Shown: positions 8,779-17,900 of the stretch, in pieces
How the letters are laid out: each line of letters starts with the position of its first letter
How positions within the stretch are numbered: the first letter of the stretch is position 1
NCBI GenBank assembly: GCA_965226865.1
Contig: CBDDEH010000004.1
Location: forward strand, 1,922,001 to 1,986,000
DNA from: CBDDEH01 sp965226865
Lineage (GTDB): Bacteria; Chloroflexota; Dehalococcoidia; Lucifugimonadales; JAGWBF01
DNA: 64,000 nt
Direction of reading: 5' to 3'
Translations under genes and position numbers: made by a program
The notes under the pieces: model-generated
Database searches by the model: none
Told to the model about the DNA's origin: nothing
The model's input: only the letters and a program-made list of their open reading frames with translations

Positions 8779-8801
8779 CAAGCCCCTAACTACTCATTGC
8801 G
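8779..8801. repeat. Right terminal inverted repeat of the transposon
   Basis: 23 bp, exact reverse complement of 5909-5931, immediately followed by the duplicated target TTATATAT. Confidence 0.92.
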
Positions 8802-8809
8802 TTATATAT
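8802..8809. repeat. Right 8-bp target-site duplication of the transposon
   Basis: TTATATAT, identical to 5901-5908. Confidence 0.9.
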
Positions 8810-8874
8810 TGTTGCATGTCGCTCTATGTTGCAGTTGAGAAAAGCAATCCTTTTTGCAACCGTGCCTAAACCCA

Positions 8875-8904
8875 TTGCAGTACTCTTGGCGATGCAGGTA
8901 TAAT
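8875..8904 (+). promoter_or_regulatory. Candidate sigma-70 promoter for hflK-hflC
   Basis: TTGCAG, 18-bp spacer, then TATAAT, 50 bp upstream of the hflK start and just outside the transposon. The insertion has therefore left this promoter intact. Confidence 0.5.
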
Positions 8905-8953
8905 TAGCGACGCGTTCGCTGGATAGCGACCCCGGCAACCGCAAGGAAGTTGA

Positions 8954-10072
8954 ATGTACCAACAGCCCAAACGAGAACCTGAGATCGATCTTGACCTGAT
9001 CCTTAAACGGATTACCGACTCCATAAAGGGTGTTTCTCAAAAGTTCGGCGGCAACGCCTTCTCGTTGGCTGTCTTTGGAATCCTCGGTGCCTCCCTGATC
9101 ATCTGGCTGGCGACGGGCGTCTACACGGTTAGTCCTGGTGAACAAGCCGCCATACGAACCTTCGGAACATGTTGCAGAATCGAGCAGGAAGGGCTTCACT
9201 GGTGGTGGCCTGCCCCTATCGGCACACGCAACGTCGAATCCATAGAAGAGATCCGTAGCATGGATCTGGGGTTTAGCTCTTTGGGCGACGTTTCGTCTGG
9301 CGTTCTCTTGGAAGAAGCTCAGATGATAGCCGGAGACCTGAATATCGTTGACGTCCCATTGGTTATACAGTACCGGATCAAAAATCTACGGGATTTCCTC
9401 TTCAACGTGGCCGATCCCGGCGAGAGCATTCCGAGCGGGACCAGGGACATCCCGGCAGACAGGCCTGAAGGCCGTACTCTGAAAGACGCGACGGAGGCCG
9501 CTTTACGTCTGGTGGTCGGACAAAGGACGATAGATGACGTTCTGACGGAAAACAAACCACAGGTCCAGGAGGAGACCTTGGTCCTGCTCCAAAGCATACT
9601 TGATGGATATGGGGCCGGGATAGAGATCACCGCTGTTTTGCTCCAGGAGGTCAGGGCTCCGGTAGAAGTGATAGACGCGTTTCAGGACGTGAACCGAGCC
9701 AGGCAAGATAAAGAGACCCTTATTAACAATGCAGAAGGATTTCAGCGAGACATCATCCCAAGGGCTCGAGGTGACGCGGAAAAGATACTTCAGGCTGCCG
9801 AGGCTTTCAGGAGGGAACGAATTGCCAACGCTGAAGGTGAGGCAGACCGCTTCCTCTTTGTTCTTCGCGAGTATGAAAATTCCAAAGAGGTGACCCGCCA
9901 GAGGCTTTACCTTGAAGCCATGGAGGAGATCCTTCCCGGTGTTACAAAGTTTATAGTAGCGCCCCAGGCGGGTGGCAACGTGCTACCGTTCTTGCCTCTG
10001 GAACCACTTTTTGAGCAAGGGGCACCGGCACCGGTAACAACTGGGCCGACACCAGCGGCCGAAGGTCCATAA
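8954..10072 (+). CDS. hflK: HflK, band-7/SPFH membrane protein, FtsH modulator
   Basis: 372 aa. One transmembrane helix at about 36-55 is followed by the SPFH/band-7 domain (YTVSPGEQAAIRTFG, GLHWWWPAPIG) and a long charged helical region (residues 240-310: RARGDAEKILQAAEAFRRER, IANAEGEADRF) typical of HflK oligomerisation. The C-terminus is Pro/Ala-rich. HflK and HflC form a large membrane cage around FtsH and limit its access to substrates. AAGGAAG lies 5 nt before the ATG. hflC begins 5 bp after the hflK stop, so they form one operon, and ftsH is the nearest upstream chromosomal gene on the same strand. Confidence 0.93.
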   Translation: MYQQPKREPEIDLDLILKRITDSIKGVSQKFGGNAFSLAVFGILGASLIIWLATGVYTVSPGEQAAIRTFGTCCRIEQEGLHWWWPAPIGTRNVESIEEIRSMDLGFSSLGDVSSGVLLEEAQMIAGDLNIVDVPLVIQYRIKNLRDFLFNVADPGESIPSGTRDIPADRPEGRTLKDATEAALRLVVGQRTIDDVLTENKPQVQEETLVLLQSILDGYGAGIEITAVLLQEVRAPVEVIDAFQDVNRARQDKETLINNAEGFQRDIIPRARGDAEKILQAAEAFRRERIANAEGEADRFLFVLREYENSKEVTRQRLYLEAMEEILPGVTKFIVAPQAGGNVLPFLPLEPLFEQGAPAPVTTGPTPAAEGP

Positions 10073-10077
10073 CCATC

Positions 10078-10997
10078 ATGAAAGTTCCGATAATAGCAAT
10101 CGTAATTGTAATTCTCCTGGGCATCTTGGGCCCCCAGACCCTTTTCACTGTTGATCGGACTCAGCTCGTGGTCGTAACAAGATTTGGTGAAATCAAGGCC
10201 ACACACACTTCGTCAGGTCTTAAGGCAAGGTTCCTTTTATCGACACGGTGAACACATTCGACAGAAGGGTACTAAGATTAGACACTCCTCCCAGGACCCT
10301 GAACGATATTGACAAACAAAACCTGATCATAGATTCCTACACCCGTTACCAAATCACTGACGTGAGGAAGTTTTTTGAAAAGCTGCGAACCTTAAGCGGT
10401 GCCGAGAGTCGGTTAGGAAGTATCGTCGCGTCGAACCTGAAGGAGGAGGTCGCTAGCAGGACACGACAAGAGATCATCGGCGGTAAGATCGAGGAATCGC
10501 CCGAGGGCGAAACTGTCGTAACCGCGACAAACACGAGGCAGGAGATACTGAACAACGTGCTTGCCGCAGCCAACAGGGAGGTTGGAGGAGAGGGAGAGGC
10601 TCTCGGCGTTCAGATCATAGACATAAGGATGAAACGGGCCGAGTTTCCACCGGACGCACTGCCCAACATTTTCGCCAGGATGCGGGCTGAACGTGAACGG
10701 ATCGCAAAAGAGCTTCGCGCGGAGGGCGCCGAAGAAGAAGCCAAGATTACAGCAGCCGCTGAAAGAGACCGGACCGTCATTCTCGCTGAGGCCGAGCGGG
10801 ACGCCAATAGATCAAGAGGTGAAGGCGAAGCTGAGGCCATCCGAATCTTCGCCGATGCGCTGGAGCAGAACCCTGAGTTCTATAGCTTTCAGAGAAGCCT
10901 TCAAGCATATAAAATTTTCCTGACGTCGAATACGACGGTGGTTCTCTCCTCTGAGGCCGACATCTTCAAGTTCCTCGAAGACCCAGGTGGCCCCTGA
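10078..10997 (+). pseudogene. hflC: HflC, frameshifted once near the N-terminus
   Basis: The ATG at 10078 opens an HflC N-terminus (MKVPIIAIVIVILLGILGPQ, a membrane helix, then FTVDRTQLVVVTRFGEI), which ends at TGA 10249. The rest of the protein continues in another frame from GKVPFIDTVNTFDRRVLRLD to the stop at 10997, with the charged helix AERDRTVILAEAERDANRSR. The join is at about 10221-10228: adding one G to the GG of TTAAGGCAAGG restores SGLKGKVPFIDTV. This is either a real one-base deletion or a consensus error in a short G run. If it is an error, the gene is an ordinary HflC of about 306 aa and completes the FtsH-HflKC set. Confidence 0.88.
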
Positions 10998-11196
10998 TTC
11001 TCCTGACGAGTAAGTGCCACGTAGGAGTCATTAAGATTGACCCTTGCACTAGTCTTGTTATGCTTGACATATTAGAGATGTACGCCCTATAATCGGTAAG
11101 TTGACTGCTGGATGGCGTCAATCTCTGGTGATTTCCCACATCAACCCCTTCTGATTTTCCTATTGTGAAAGGCCGCTCTCCGAAAGTTTGAACAAT

Positions 11197-12879
11197 ATGG
11201 GCTCACCTATGGGCATTAAGTACATCTTCGTTACCGGAGGGGTAGTCAGTTCAGTCGGCAAGGGGATCAGCGTGGCCTCGATAGGCCGGATTCTTAAAAG
11301 CCGCGGAATCTCCGTCTCTGTCATGAAGTTAGACCCCTACCTCAACGTGGACCCAGGAACAATGTCGCCGTATCAGCATGGAGAGGTGTTTGTTACAAAG
11401 GACGGCGGAGAGACCGACCTGGACCTCGGCCACTACGAACGCTTTATAGACCTGGAGCTTACCAAATCTTCCAGCTTGACTGCCGGCCAGGTGTACCTTT
11501 CTATCCTGGCCAAGGAGCGCAAAGGTGATTTCCTTGGAGGTACGATCCAGGCGGTTCCCCACGTTACCAACGAGATCAAATCAAATATACTGAATCTCGC
11601 TAACGAGAGTGGCGCTGATGTGATCGTAGTGGAGGTTGGGGGCACTGTAGGAGACATCGAAGGGCTTCCATTCCTGGAGGCGATTCGGCAGATGCGCAAC
11701 GAGGTTGGTCGAGACAACGTGTTCTACATACATGTGACGTTGCTGCCCAACATGTCCACCACCGGAGAATTGAAGACTAAACCCACGCAGCACAGTGTTA
11801 AGGAGCTGCGGAGCATAGGTATCCAGCCTGATGCAATAGTCTGCCGTAGCGACTGCGAGATTCCCGAATCCATCAAGGAAAAAATATCTCTATTTTGCGA
11901 CGTACCCAAGGAGGGAGTTTTCCCACTGCCTACCCTGTCCTTGGTGTACGAAGTTCCGCTGGTGTTGGAGGAGTGCGGGTTAGGAGACCTCCTGGTGAGC
12001 TCGTTGAGCTTGTCAGGGACTGGTAGAAACATGGCCGGCTGGGCTGGCATGGTGGACCACATGAACCAACCCAAGGAAAAGGTAGTCATAGCACTGGTGG
12101 GCAAGTATGTTGAGCTTCCCGACTCGTACATATCGGTTAAAGAAGCGCTCAACCACGCGGGTTTGAAACACGACAAAGAGATCGAGATCCAGTGGATACA
12201 TTCGGAGGACATTGAGCGGGAGGGCGCAGATAACCTGCTCAAGTCGGCAAACGGCATCGTAGTTCCCGGCGCCTTCGGCCCCAGGGGGGTAGACGGGATG
12301 GTAGAAGCCGCTCGCTATGCTCGGGAGAACACCATTCCCTACCTGGGTCTCTGCATGGGACTTCAGGTAATGGTGGTCGAGTATGCTAGATCGGTTCTGG
12401 GGTTGGGCGATGCAAACTCTTCTGAGATAGACCCGGATACTCCCCATCCCGTGATCGACATAATGCCGGAGCAAAGGTCCGTCACCGAAATGGGTGGAAC
12501 CATGCGGCTCGGCTCATATCCCTGCAGTCTGTTGGGAGGAAGTCTGGCTCAGCGTGCTTACGAAAAGACGTTGGTCAACGAGAGACATCGGCACCGGTTC
12601 GAACTCAACAACACCTTTCGGGAAGCACTGGAAGCCCGGGGGCTGATGGCCAGTGGTGTCTCCCAAGACGGCCATCTGGTTGAAATCATGGAGATCGAGG
12701 AGCACCCGTTTATGCTGGGAACCCAGTTCCATCCGGAGTTTCAGTCCAGACCCGACCGGCCACACCCACTCTTCAGGGAATTCGTTGGAGCAGCGAAAGA
12801 AACCCTGCGAGAGGGAGCTCAGCCGCCTCTGCCGTTGAATGTTTCCAATGGGGCCGAGCCTATTGAGCGCGTGAGGTAG
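11197..12879 (+). CDS. pyrG: CTP synthase
   Basis: Amidates UTP to CTP with glutamine and ATP in pyrimidine nucleotide synthesis. The N-terminal synthetase domain begins KYIFVTGGVVSSVGKGI, carries the P-loop, and continues with KLDPYLNVDPGTMSP. The C-terminal class I glutamine amidotransferase has its nucleophile in LGLCMGLQ (codon 12352-12354) and the His/Glu pair in FHPEFQSRP (His codon 12730-12732). About 560 aa, normal for the family. The start is uncertain: TTG 11188, ATG 11197 and ATG 11209 are in frame and none has a clear ribosome site; MGIKYIF at 11209 would match family N-termini best. The transaldolase remnant and rho follow. Confidence 0.96.
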   Translation: MGSPMGIKYIFVTGGVVSSVGKGISVASIGRILKSRGISVSVMKLDPYLNVDPGTMSPYQHGEVFVTKDGGETDLDLGHYERFIDLELTKSSSLTAGQVYLSILAKERKGDFLGGTIQAVPHVTNEIKSNILNLANESGADVIVVEVGGTVGDIEGLPFLEAIRQMRNEVGRDNVFYIHVTLLPNMSTTGELKTKPTQHSVKELRSIGIQPDAIVCRSDCEIPESIKEKISLFCDVPKEGVFPLPTLSLVYEVPLVLEECGLGDLLVSSLSLSGTGRNMAGWAGMVDHMNQPKEKVVIALVGKYVELPDSYISVKEALNHAGLKHDKEIEIQWIHSEDIEREGADNLLKSANGIVVPGAFGPRGVDGMVEAARYARENTIPYLGLCMGLQVMVVEYARSVLGLGDANSSEIDPDTPHPVIDIMPEQRSVTEMGGTMRLGSYPCSLLGGSLAQRAYEKTLVNERHRHRFELNNTFREALEARGLMASGVSQDGHLVEIMEIEEHPFMLGTQFHPEFQSRPDRPHPLFREFVGAAKETLREGAQPPLPLNVSNGAEPIERVR

Positions 12880-12981
12880 TCCCAGGATTTTTTGGCTCAT
12901 CTATGTGGATAGCACCTTTCTCATAGTCGATCCTCGTCACCGAAGTTCCTTAAATATATAAGGTAGGCGCGAGAACTCTTC

Positions 12982-13207
12982 ATGGAACTGTTTTTAGATA
13001 CTGCAAATATCGACGAAATCGCCCAAGGAGCCCGGCTAGGGGTTGTAAGCGGGGTTACGCAGCCCGTTGCAAGGTGTCATGGCAGCCAAAGCTGGCGCCG
13101 ATATGGCGACTATGCCCTCCTCGGTTCTGAAGGCAATTATCAATCATCCTGTTACCGACAAAGGTCAGGCGCGATTTTTAGAAGACCGGCGTAAAGCTTC
13201 GTCTTAG
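12982..13207 (+). pseudogene. Transaldolase remnant with most of the gene deleted
   Basis: The start MELFLDTANIDEIAQGARLG is the N-terminus of a small bacterial transaldolase (FSA/TalC type), which normally runs on into GVTTNPSL. Here, after GVT, the sequence jumps to the family's last 40 residues in another frame: AKAGADMATMPSSVLKAIIN, HPVTDKGQARFLEDRRK, stop at 13205-13207. Roughly 140 internal codons are gone, including the Schiff-base lysine. The ribosome site and both ends survive, so this is an internal deletion or an assembly collapse. The position between pyrG and rho suggests the original operon layout. No other transaldolase is in the window. Confidence 0.88.
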
Positions 13208-13234
13208 AGTCCACCCAACTATGAGGAGAATTTC

Positions 13235-14521
13235 GTGACTACAGAACGGGTACTAGATATCGGGGATTTAGATAAGAAATCAAAGGACGAGTTAATCGTC
13301 ATCGCTAGAGATATTGGGCTAGAGGACGGCACATCTCTGGACAGCTTGCGCCGCGAGGACGTCCTCCAGCGTATCTTCCAGGCAACTTCCGACCAGCATG
13401 GCCTCATGGCGACCGGCTTGCTGGACATCATGGCTGACGGGTATGGGTTCTTGAGACAGAACGAGCTGCGACCGGCTGCCGGAGACGTCTACGTATCCCA
13501 ATCCCAGATCAGGCGTTTTAGTCTCCGGACCGGCGACACTGTCACGGGACAGGTGAGGCCACCCAAGGAGGGCGAGCGCTACTTCGGGTTGGTCAGAGTC
13601 GAACAGGTGAACGGGCTGGACCCGGAAAACACCCGCTCCAGGGCCTCTTTCGAAAGCTTGACGCCGATCTTCCCCGACAAGCAACTCATACTCGAAACCG
13701 ATGCAAAACCCCTGGCCACCAGAATGATCGACCTTTTCGCGCCGATCGGGCTTGGTCAGCGTGGTTTGATCGTCTCGCCGCCCAAGGCTGGCAAGACGAC
13801 GGTCCTAAAGCACATCGCCAACGGCGTCGCCAGCAACTTCCCAGAAGTCGACATAATGGTAGTGCTTATCGGGGAGCGCCCCGAAGAGGTGACCGATATA
13901 CGCCGCTCCATCAAGGGAGAGGTATTTGCCTCTACCTTTGACGAGTCGGTGGAGGACCAGTGTAGAGTAGGTGAGGTAGCCCTGGAGCGGGCAAAGAGAT
14001 TCGTGGAGTGTGACAAGGACGTCGTCATCCTGCTGGACAGCATCACCCGCTTTACCAGGGCCTACAACCTGGCGGTCCCGACCAGTGGGCGAACGCTTTC
14101 GGGTGGTATCGATCCGGTAGCGTTGTACCCACCCAAACGGTTCTTTGGAGCGGCCCGAAACGTCGAGGGAGGTGGCAGCCTCACGATTATCGCCAACTGC
14201 CTTGTCGACACCGGCAGCCGAATGGACGAGGTTATTTACGAAGAGTTCAAAGGCACCGGAAATATGGAGCTCCATCTGGACCGGCGGCTCGCCGAAAGGC
14301 GCTTCTTCCCTGCCATCGATATACAGCGCAGCGGTACCCGAAGGGAGGAGCTGTTCTACGACGACCCGACTTACAAACAGATTGTCCTCCTGCGTAGGAT
14401 GGTGGCACTCCTGGCCAACGACCTTCAACATAGCGCCGACGCGACCGAAAAGGTCCTGGAACGGCTAGCCAAGTCTACCAACAACCAGGAATTCCTGGCC
14501 AACTTGTCCAAAGAAGGATAA
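13235..14521 (+). CDS. rho: Transcription termination factor Rho
   Basis: Hexameric RNA helicase that ends transcription at Rho-dependent sites. 428 aa. An N-terminal Rho_N helix bundle is followed by the OSB-fold RNA-binding domain around 50-125 (GYGFLR, GDVYVS, RTGDTVTGQVR). The ATPase domain has Walker A PPKAGKTT near residue 183, VLIGERPEEVTD, Walker B DVVILLDSITRF and the Q/R-loop segment GTGNMELHLDR. GTG at 13235 is the start, with GAGGAG 9 nt upstream. Compact, lacking the long N-terminal insert of actinobacterial Rho. Confidence 0.97.
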   Translation: MTTERVLDIGDLDKKSKDELIVIARDIGLEDGTSLDSLRREDVLQRIFQATSDQHGLMATGLLDIMADGYGFLRQNELRPAAGDVYVSQSQIRRFSLRTGDTVTGQVRPPKEGERYFGLVRVEQVNGLDPENTRSRASFESLTPIFPDKQLILETDAKPLATRMIDLFAPIGLGQRGLIVSPPKAGKTTVLKHIANGVASNFPEVDIMVVLIGERPEEVTDIRRSIKGEVFASTFDESVEDQCRVGEVALERAKRFVECDKDVVILLDSITRFTRAYNLAVPTSGRTLSGGIDPVALYPPKRFFGAARNVEGGGSLTIIANCLVDTGSRMDEVIYEEFKGTGNMELHLDRRLAERRFFPAIDIQRSGTRREELFYDDPTYKQIVLLRRMVALLANDLQHSADATEKVLERLAKSTNNQEFLANLSKEG

Positions 14522-14592
14522 TAGAGCGTGCTGGTAAGAGACGTAGGTTTTGGCTTGTTCAAGAAGGCGTTTGAACTCGGTCGAAACATCGC

Positions 14593-14621
14593 TTGACAAG
14601 GCATTTAATAGTTAGTATAGT
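14593..14621 (+). promoter_or_regulatory. Candidate strong sigma-70 promoter upstream of the surface-protein gene
   Basis: Consensus TTGACA, 17-bp spacer, TATAGT. It lies 300 bp before the 1245-aa surface protein. Apart from this and the second promoter, 14522-14927 holds no convincing gene, so it may encode a long 5' leader. Confidence 0.55.
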
Positions 14622-14750
14622 TCCGACGAGTTCGCTTTGAGAACGGCTGAAATAGCCTTGATCTCAAAGCTGAAAAGGGGAACGCCTGGCATTTGTTGAG
14701 GTATCACCCGGAAATGGGCGATTTGATGCGGAAAAGTTATGCCCATATCC

Positions 14751-14780
14751 TTGACAATAAAATCCAGACAGTGTTATGAA
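14751..14780 (+). promoter_or_regulatory. Second candidate promoter upstream of the surface-protein gene
   Basis: TTGACA, 18-bp spacer, TATGAA, 148 bp before the start codon. Tandem promoters would fit a highly expressed envelope protein. Confidence 0.45.
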
Positions 14781-14927
14781 TATTGGCGAACTTTCGCGAG
14801 AAGGGTATTCTATGTTCAGTTTCATCCTTAGTCCGCCCAAAAGGGATCAGTCGGTAGTTCCCAGGGCGCAGTTGGAGACTCCAAGGTCTTATTTTCCATC
14901 CAAGTTAGTATCACGAGGGGGTAATCT

Positions 14928-17900
14928 ATGAAAAAGACGCGTTCCTGGTTTTATCTCGGTCCTATAGCAACAACAATCCTGTTACTATCTCTGCTGGTAT
15001 GGGTTGTCCCAGCACTTAGCGGTGCCTCATTGCTTTCCGACGGTCAACTTACTACCGACAAGACCGTCGTAAGCCCTGACACTGTCAACGTCACATCGGG
15101 AAGCCGGCAGGTCACGGTAACGTTGACCAACGTCGCTCTGGACGTGACCGACTCCGTCACGACGGGCGGTGCCTTCTCGCCTCCTAGAATAACAATTCCC
15201 GCGGGAGGACTGCTTGCTGGCGACACGTTCCGGATCTTTATCAACACTCTTCTAGGCGACGCGGTGGGTGCGACGATTACCTTGACCGGTGGGTCGACTG
15301 CGGACGATCTGCTCCCACTGGTAGCCGCCGACGGTAGCGCGGCAACAGTGTCGGATATCACGATCTCCGGCGAAACCGGTTTCACCGCTGGCGAAATCAG
15401 CGTCTCCGAGCTCATAAGCGGGACAAGCGGCAGCATCCGGTTCGTGACGAGTGAGGCCATAGGCGGCCGTTCAACTTTCGTTATCAACTTCTCCACGTCG
15501 CCCCAGGAAGCCGCATTGGTCAATGTAAAGGGCGACGGCGTGGGAACAGCGCTCCCAGACAACTTCGACTTGGTGGTAGTTGAGAGTGGTGCGGGACCGG
15601 CTGGTAGTTACGCTGGCTCCTTCCAGATCTCAGACAGCGTCGTTATCGACATGGGAACTGGCATTGGTGTTCTCAACACCCCAACCCACCAGCAGCACGA
15701 CGTTCCTCAAGGGTTGCAGGGTAACAAACTGTTCTCGGCGGAATCCCACGCAACGGCTGGTGTCGTTGGTACAGGGTCTGCCTTTGTCGTAACGGTGGAC
15801 AATCCACCCATTAACCCCGGAAGCTTGGCGCCATCCATCGATACAACTGGCGTGTCCTTCGTAGCTATTGTAGACGCCAATGCAGGTACAATCACTGTAA
15901 CAACCGACGCGACCACGGCACTTACCACGGGTGACGAGGTTAAGGTCACCTACCGTGGTTCGGAAAGCTTCACCTTCAATGTAGATTTCGCTCCAGTTCA
16001 GAACCCTGCGGCCATTGGCCCAAGCATGGTAATTCCCTCCAACAGGGACACTGTGGCCTCCTCTGGCGACGTCTTCAGAGTATTGAGCGTCGATGCCGCC
16101 ACCGGAGCGGTTGAGGTTGCCGTAATCATCGGAACCGGCGACACTGCCTCGACGCTTGCCAGCCACATCTCAGTGCTGGGCGTCAGCTACCTCGGTTCCG
16201 AGACGGTTACAGTTCCAACGGCCGTGACCACGGCCGGTGGCGCTACGCCCACCTTTACGGCCACGTTGCTCTTCCCACCTCAAGACGCTAACGGCGCCGG
16301 CGGGATCACAGGAGCGGACGTAATTGTCATCACGGGTGTTGCCACCGGTGGCACCATAGTTGCCGGTCTGACCGCGACCGCCGTAAACGGAAACGACGTC
16401 ACCTTCACCAACGCATCCGCCGCTTCCGGCATCGCCGCCGGCACGACCTTTACGGTGGCGTATGCCCTTGAGGTCGGTGGCGACCAGCAAAACGCATTGC
16501 TGCCCGCGGCGAACCCAAGGCCAATAATATTCGTCGCCGCTGGTTCACGAGCGACCGTGACTTCCGGTAACGATTCGGCTAACGTGGACTCAGAGGCAGA
16601 TGCCCCTGAGTTCGCCAACCCGAGTCCTGCAAACGGTGGCGCGTCTGACGATATCGCGCAGGTCCTATCGATTGAGATAAGCGACGCCGACTCCGGCGTG
16701 GACACGACCAGTATCGTGTTCTCAGCCATAGACACGGCTGCCGGCGCCGCAACCCCCGCATTCCCAGGTGTCGGCGCTGGTACATCAGGGGTCACATTGT
16801 TCGACACCGGTGACCTGATCACCGCGACTGTTCAGGACGGTCTGGTCACCGCATCGGCTGGCCTAGCCGACATAGACACCTTCCTCGGTGCCAACTTCAC
16901 CATAGACGACGACGGTGTTACGATCGTCAGCTGGTGGGTAACGGCCACCGATAGCTCCGGTAACACAAGCACCACAGACGCCGTTCCCGACGATCCGGCC
17001 GACGCGACAACCCTCGGCAACCAGCCTTACACGGTTCGCATCGATAAACAGAACCCGGCCATGGTCGGAGCCTTCACAGGCGAGAGTTGGAACGACACAC
17101 TTGACCAGATCGAGGGTGACCGGCGCACGGGTGTCGGAACCTTCCTGCCCGGCAACGCCGACCCAACCATGATCAGGGTAGAGTTCAGCGAGCCGCTGGA
17201 TGGCGTCGCCGCGACGACAGACTTCACAGTCGACGGCGCCAACCCGGACAATGTCCTGTGGTTCGCGGACTCCCCGGAGAACGTGTTCCTAGTGGTGGGT
17301 GCTCTGTCCGGCAGTGCGACTCCCTCGATAGCAATAGTAGGGGCTCTGGCTGATCCCGCGGGCAACGTCATCGCCACCGGAACGGTAACCGCGACCGACG
17401 GTATAGCTCCTCTCGCCACGGTAACCCTGGATGCGACACGGAGCACCGGAGGTGTCGTCATAACCGTTTCGGTAGACGAAGCCATACGAACACTCGAACC
17501 CGACGTAGACCTGTTCGTGTCTACAGCGGACGATCCGGCAACCGCCGTAGCCATCCCGTCCGGTGTGGATTTGCCGAGGAGCACCAAACTTACTGACACC
17601 AGTTGGCAATTCACTCTGGCCGGGCTCGCTCCGGGTCGCTACAGCATCGTCGTGACCTCGGAAGACGGGACCCGGAACAGGGGTATCACCGGTCAGCAGA
17701 GGTGGCAGGACGCTGGGGCTACCTCAATAGAGGTCGACAGCGCTCTACCAACGCCCACAGACGCAACAGGTGACCTGACGAGCAATCCGCTCGGAGGGGC
17801 CACTCCGTCTGAGGCCGATCCGTTCTTCATAGAGATAAACTGGCTGCAAGAAGCTGGCGAATACGTCGGTGACACCGACGCCAACGTCACCTTGAGCAAG

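Larger units (their letters stand above)
5909..8801 (-). mobile_element. IS1595-type transposon carrying a methyltransferase-nuclease and a small gene
   Basis: A 2893-bp element bounded by perfect 23-bp inverted repeats (outer sequence CGCAATGAGTAGTTAGGGGC) and flanked by an exact 8-bp direct repeat, TTATATAT. Its three genes lie on the minus strand in the order transposase, methyltransferase-nuclease, 97-aa protein. Each junction is a 4-nt ATGA overlap, so translation is coupled. IS1595-family elements with passenger genes are known. The exact ends and duplication indicate a fairly recent insertion. The transposase has an in-frame amber codon, so the copy may no longer move by itself. It sits between a 91-aa gene and hflK, and separates ftsH from hflKC. 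Confidence 0.93.

Noticed and set aside
16280..16822. Long minus-strand frames within the surface-protein gene
   Set aside because: Codon bias of the Thr/Ala-rich gene keeps the antisense frames open; none has a ribosome site or a family.
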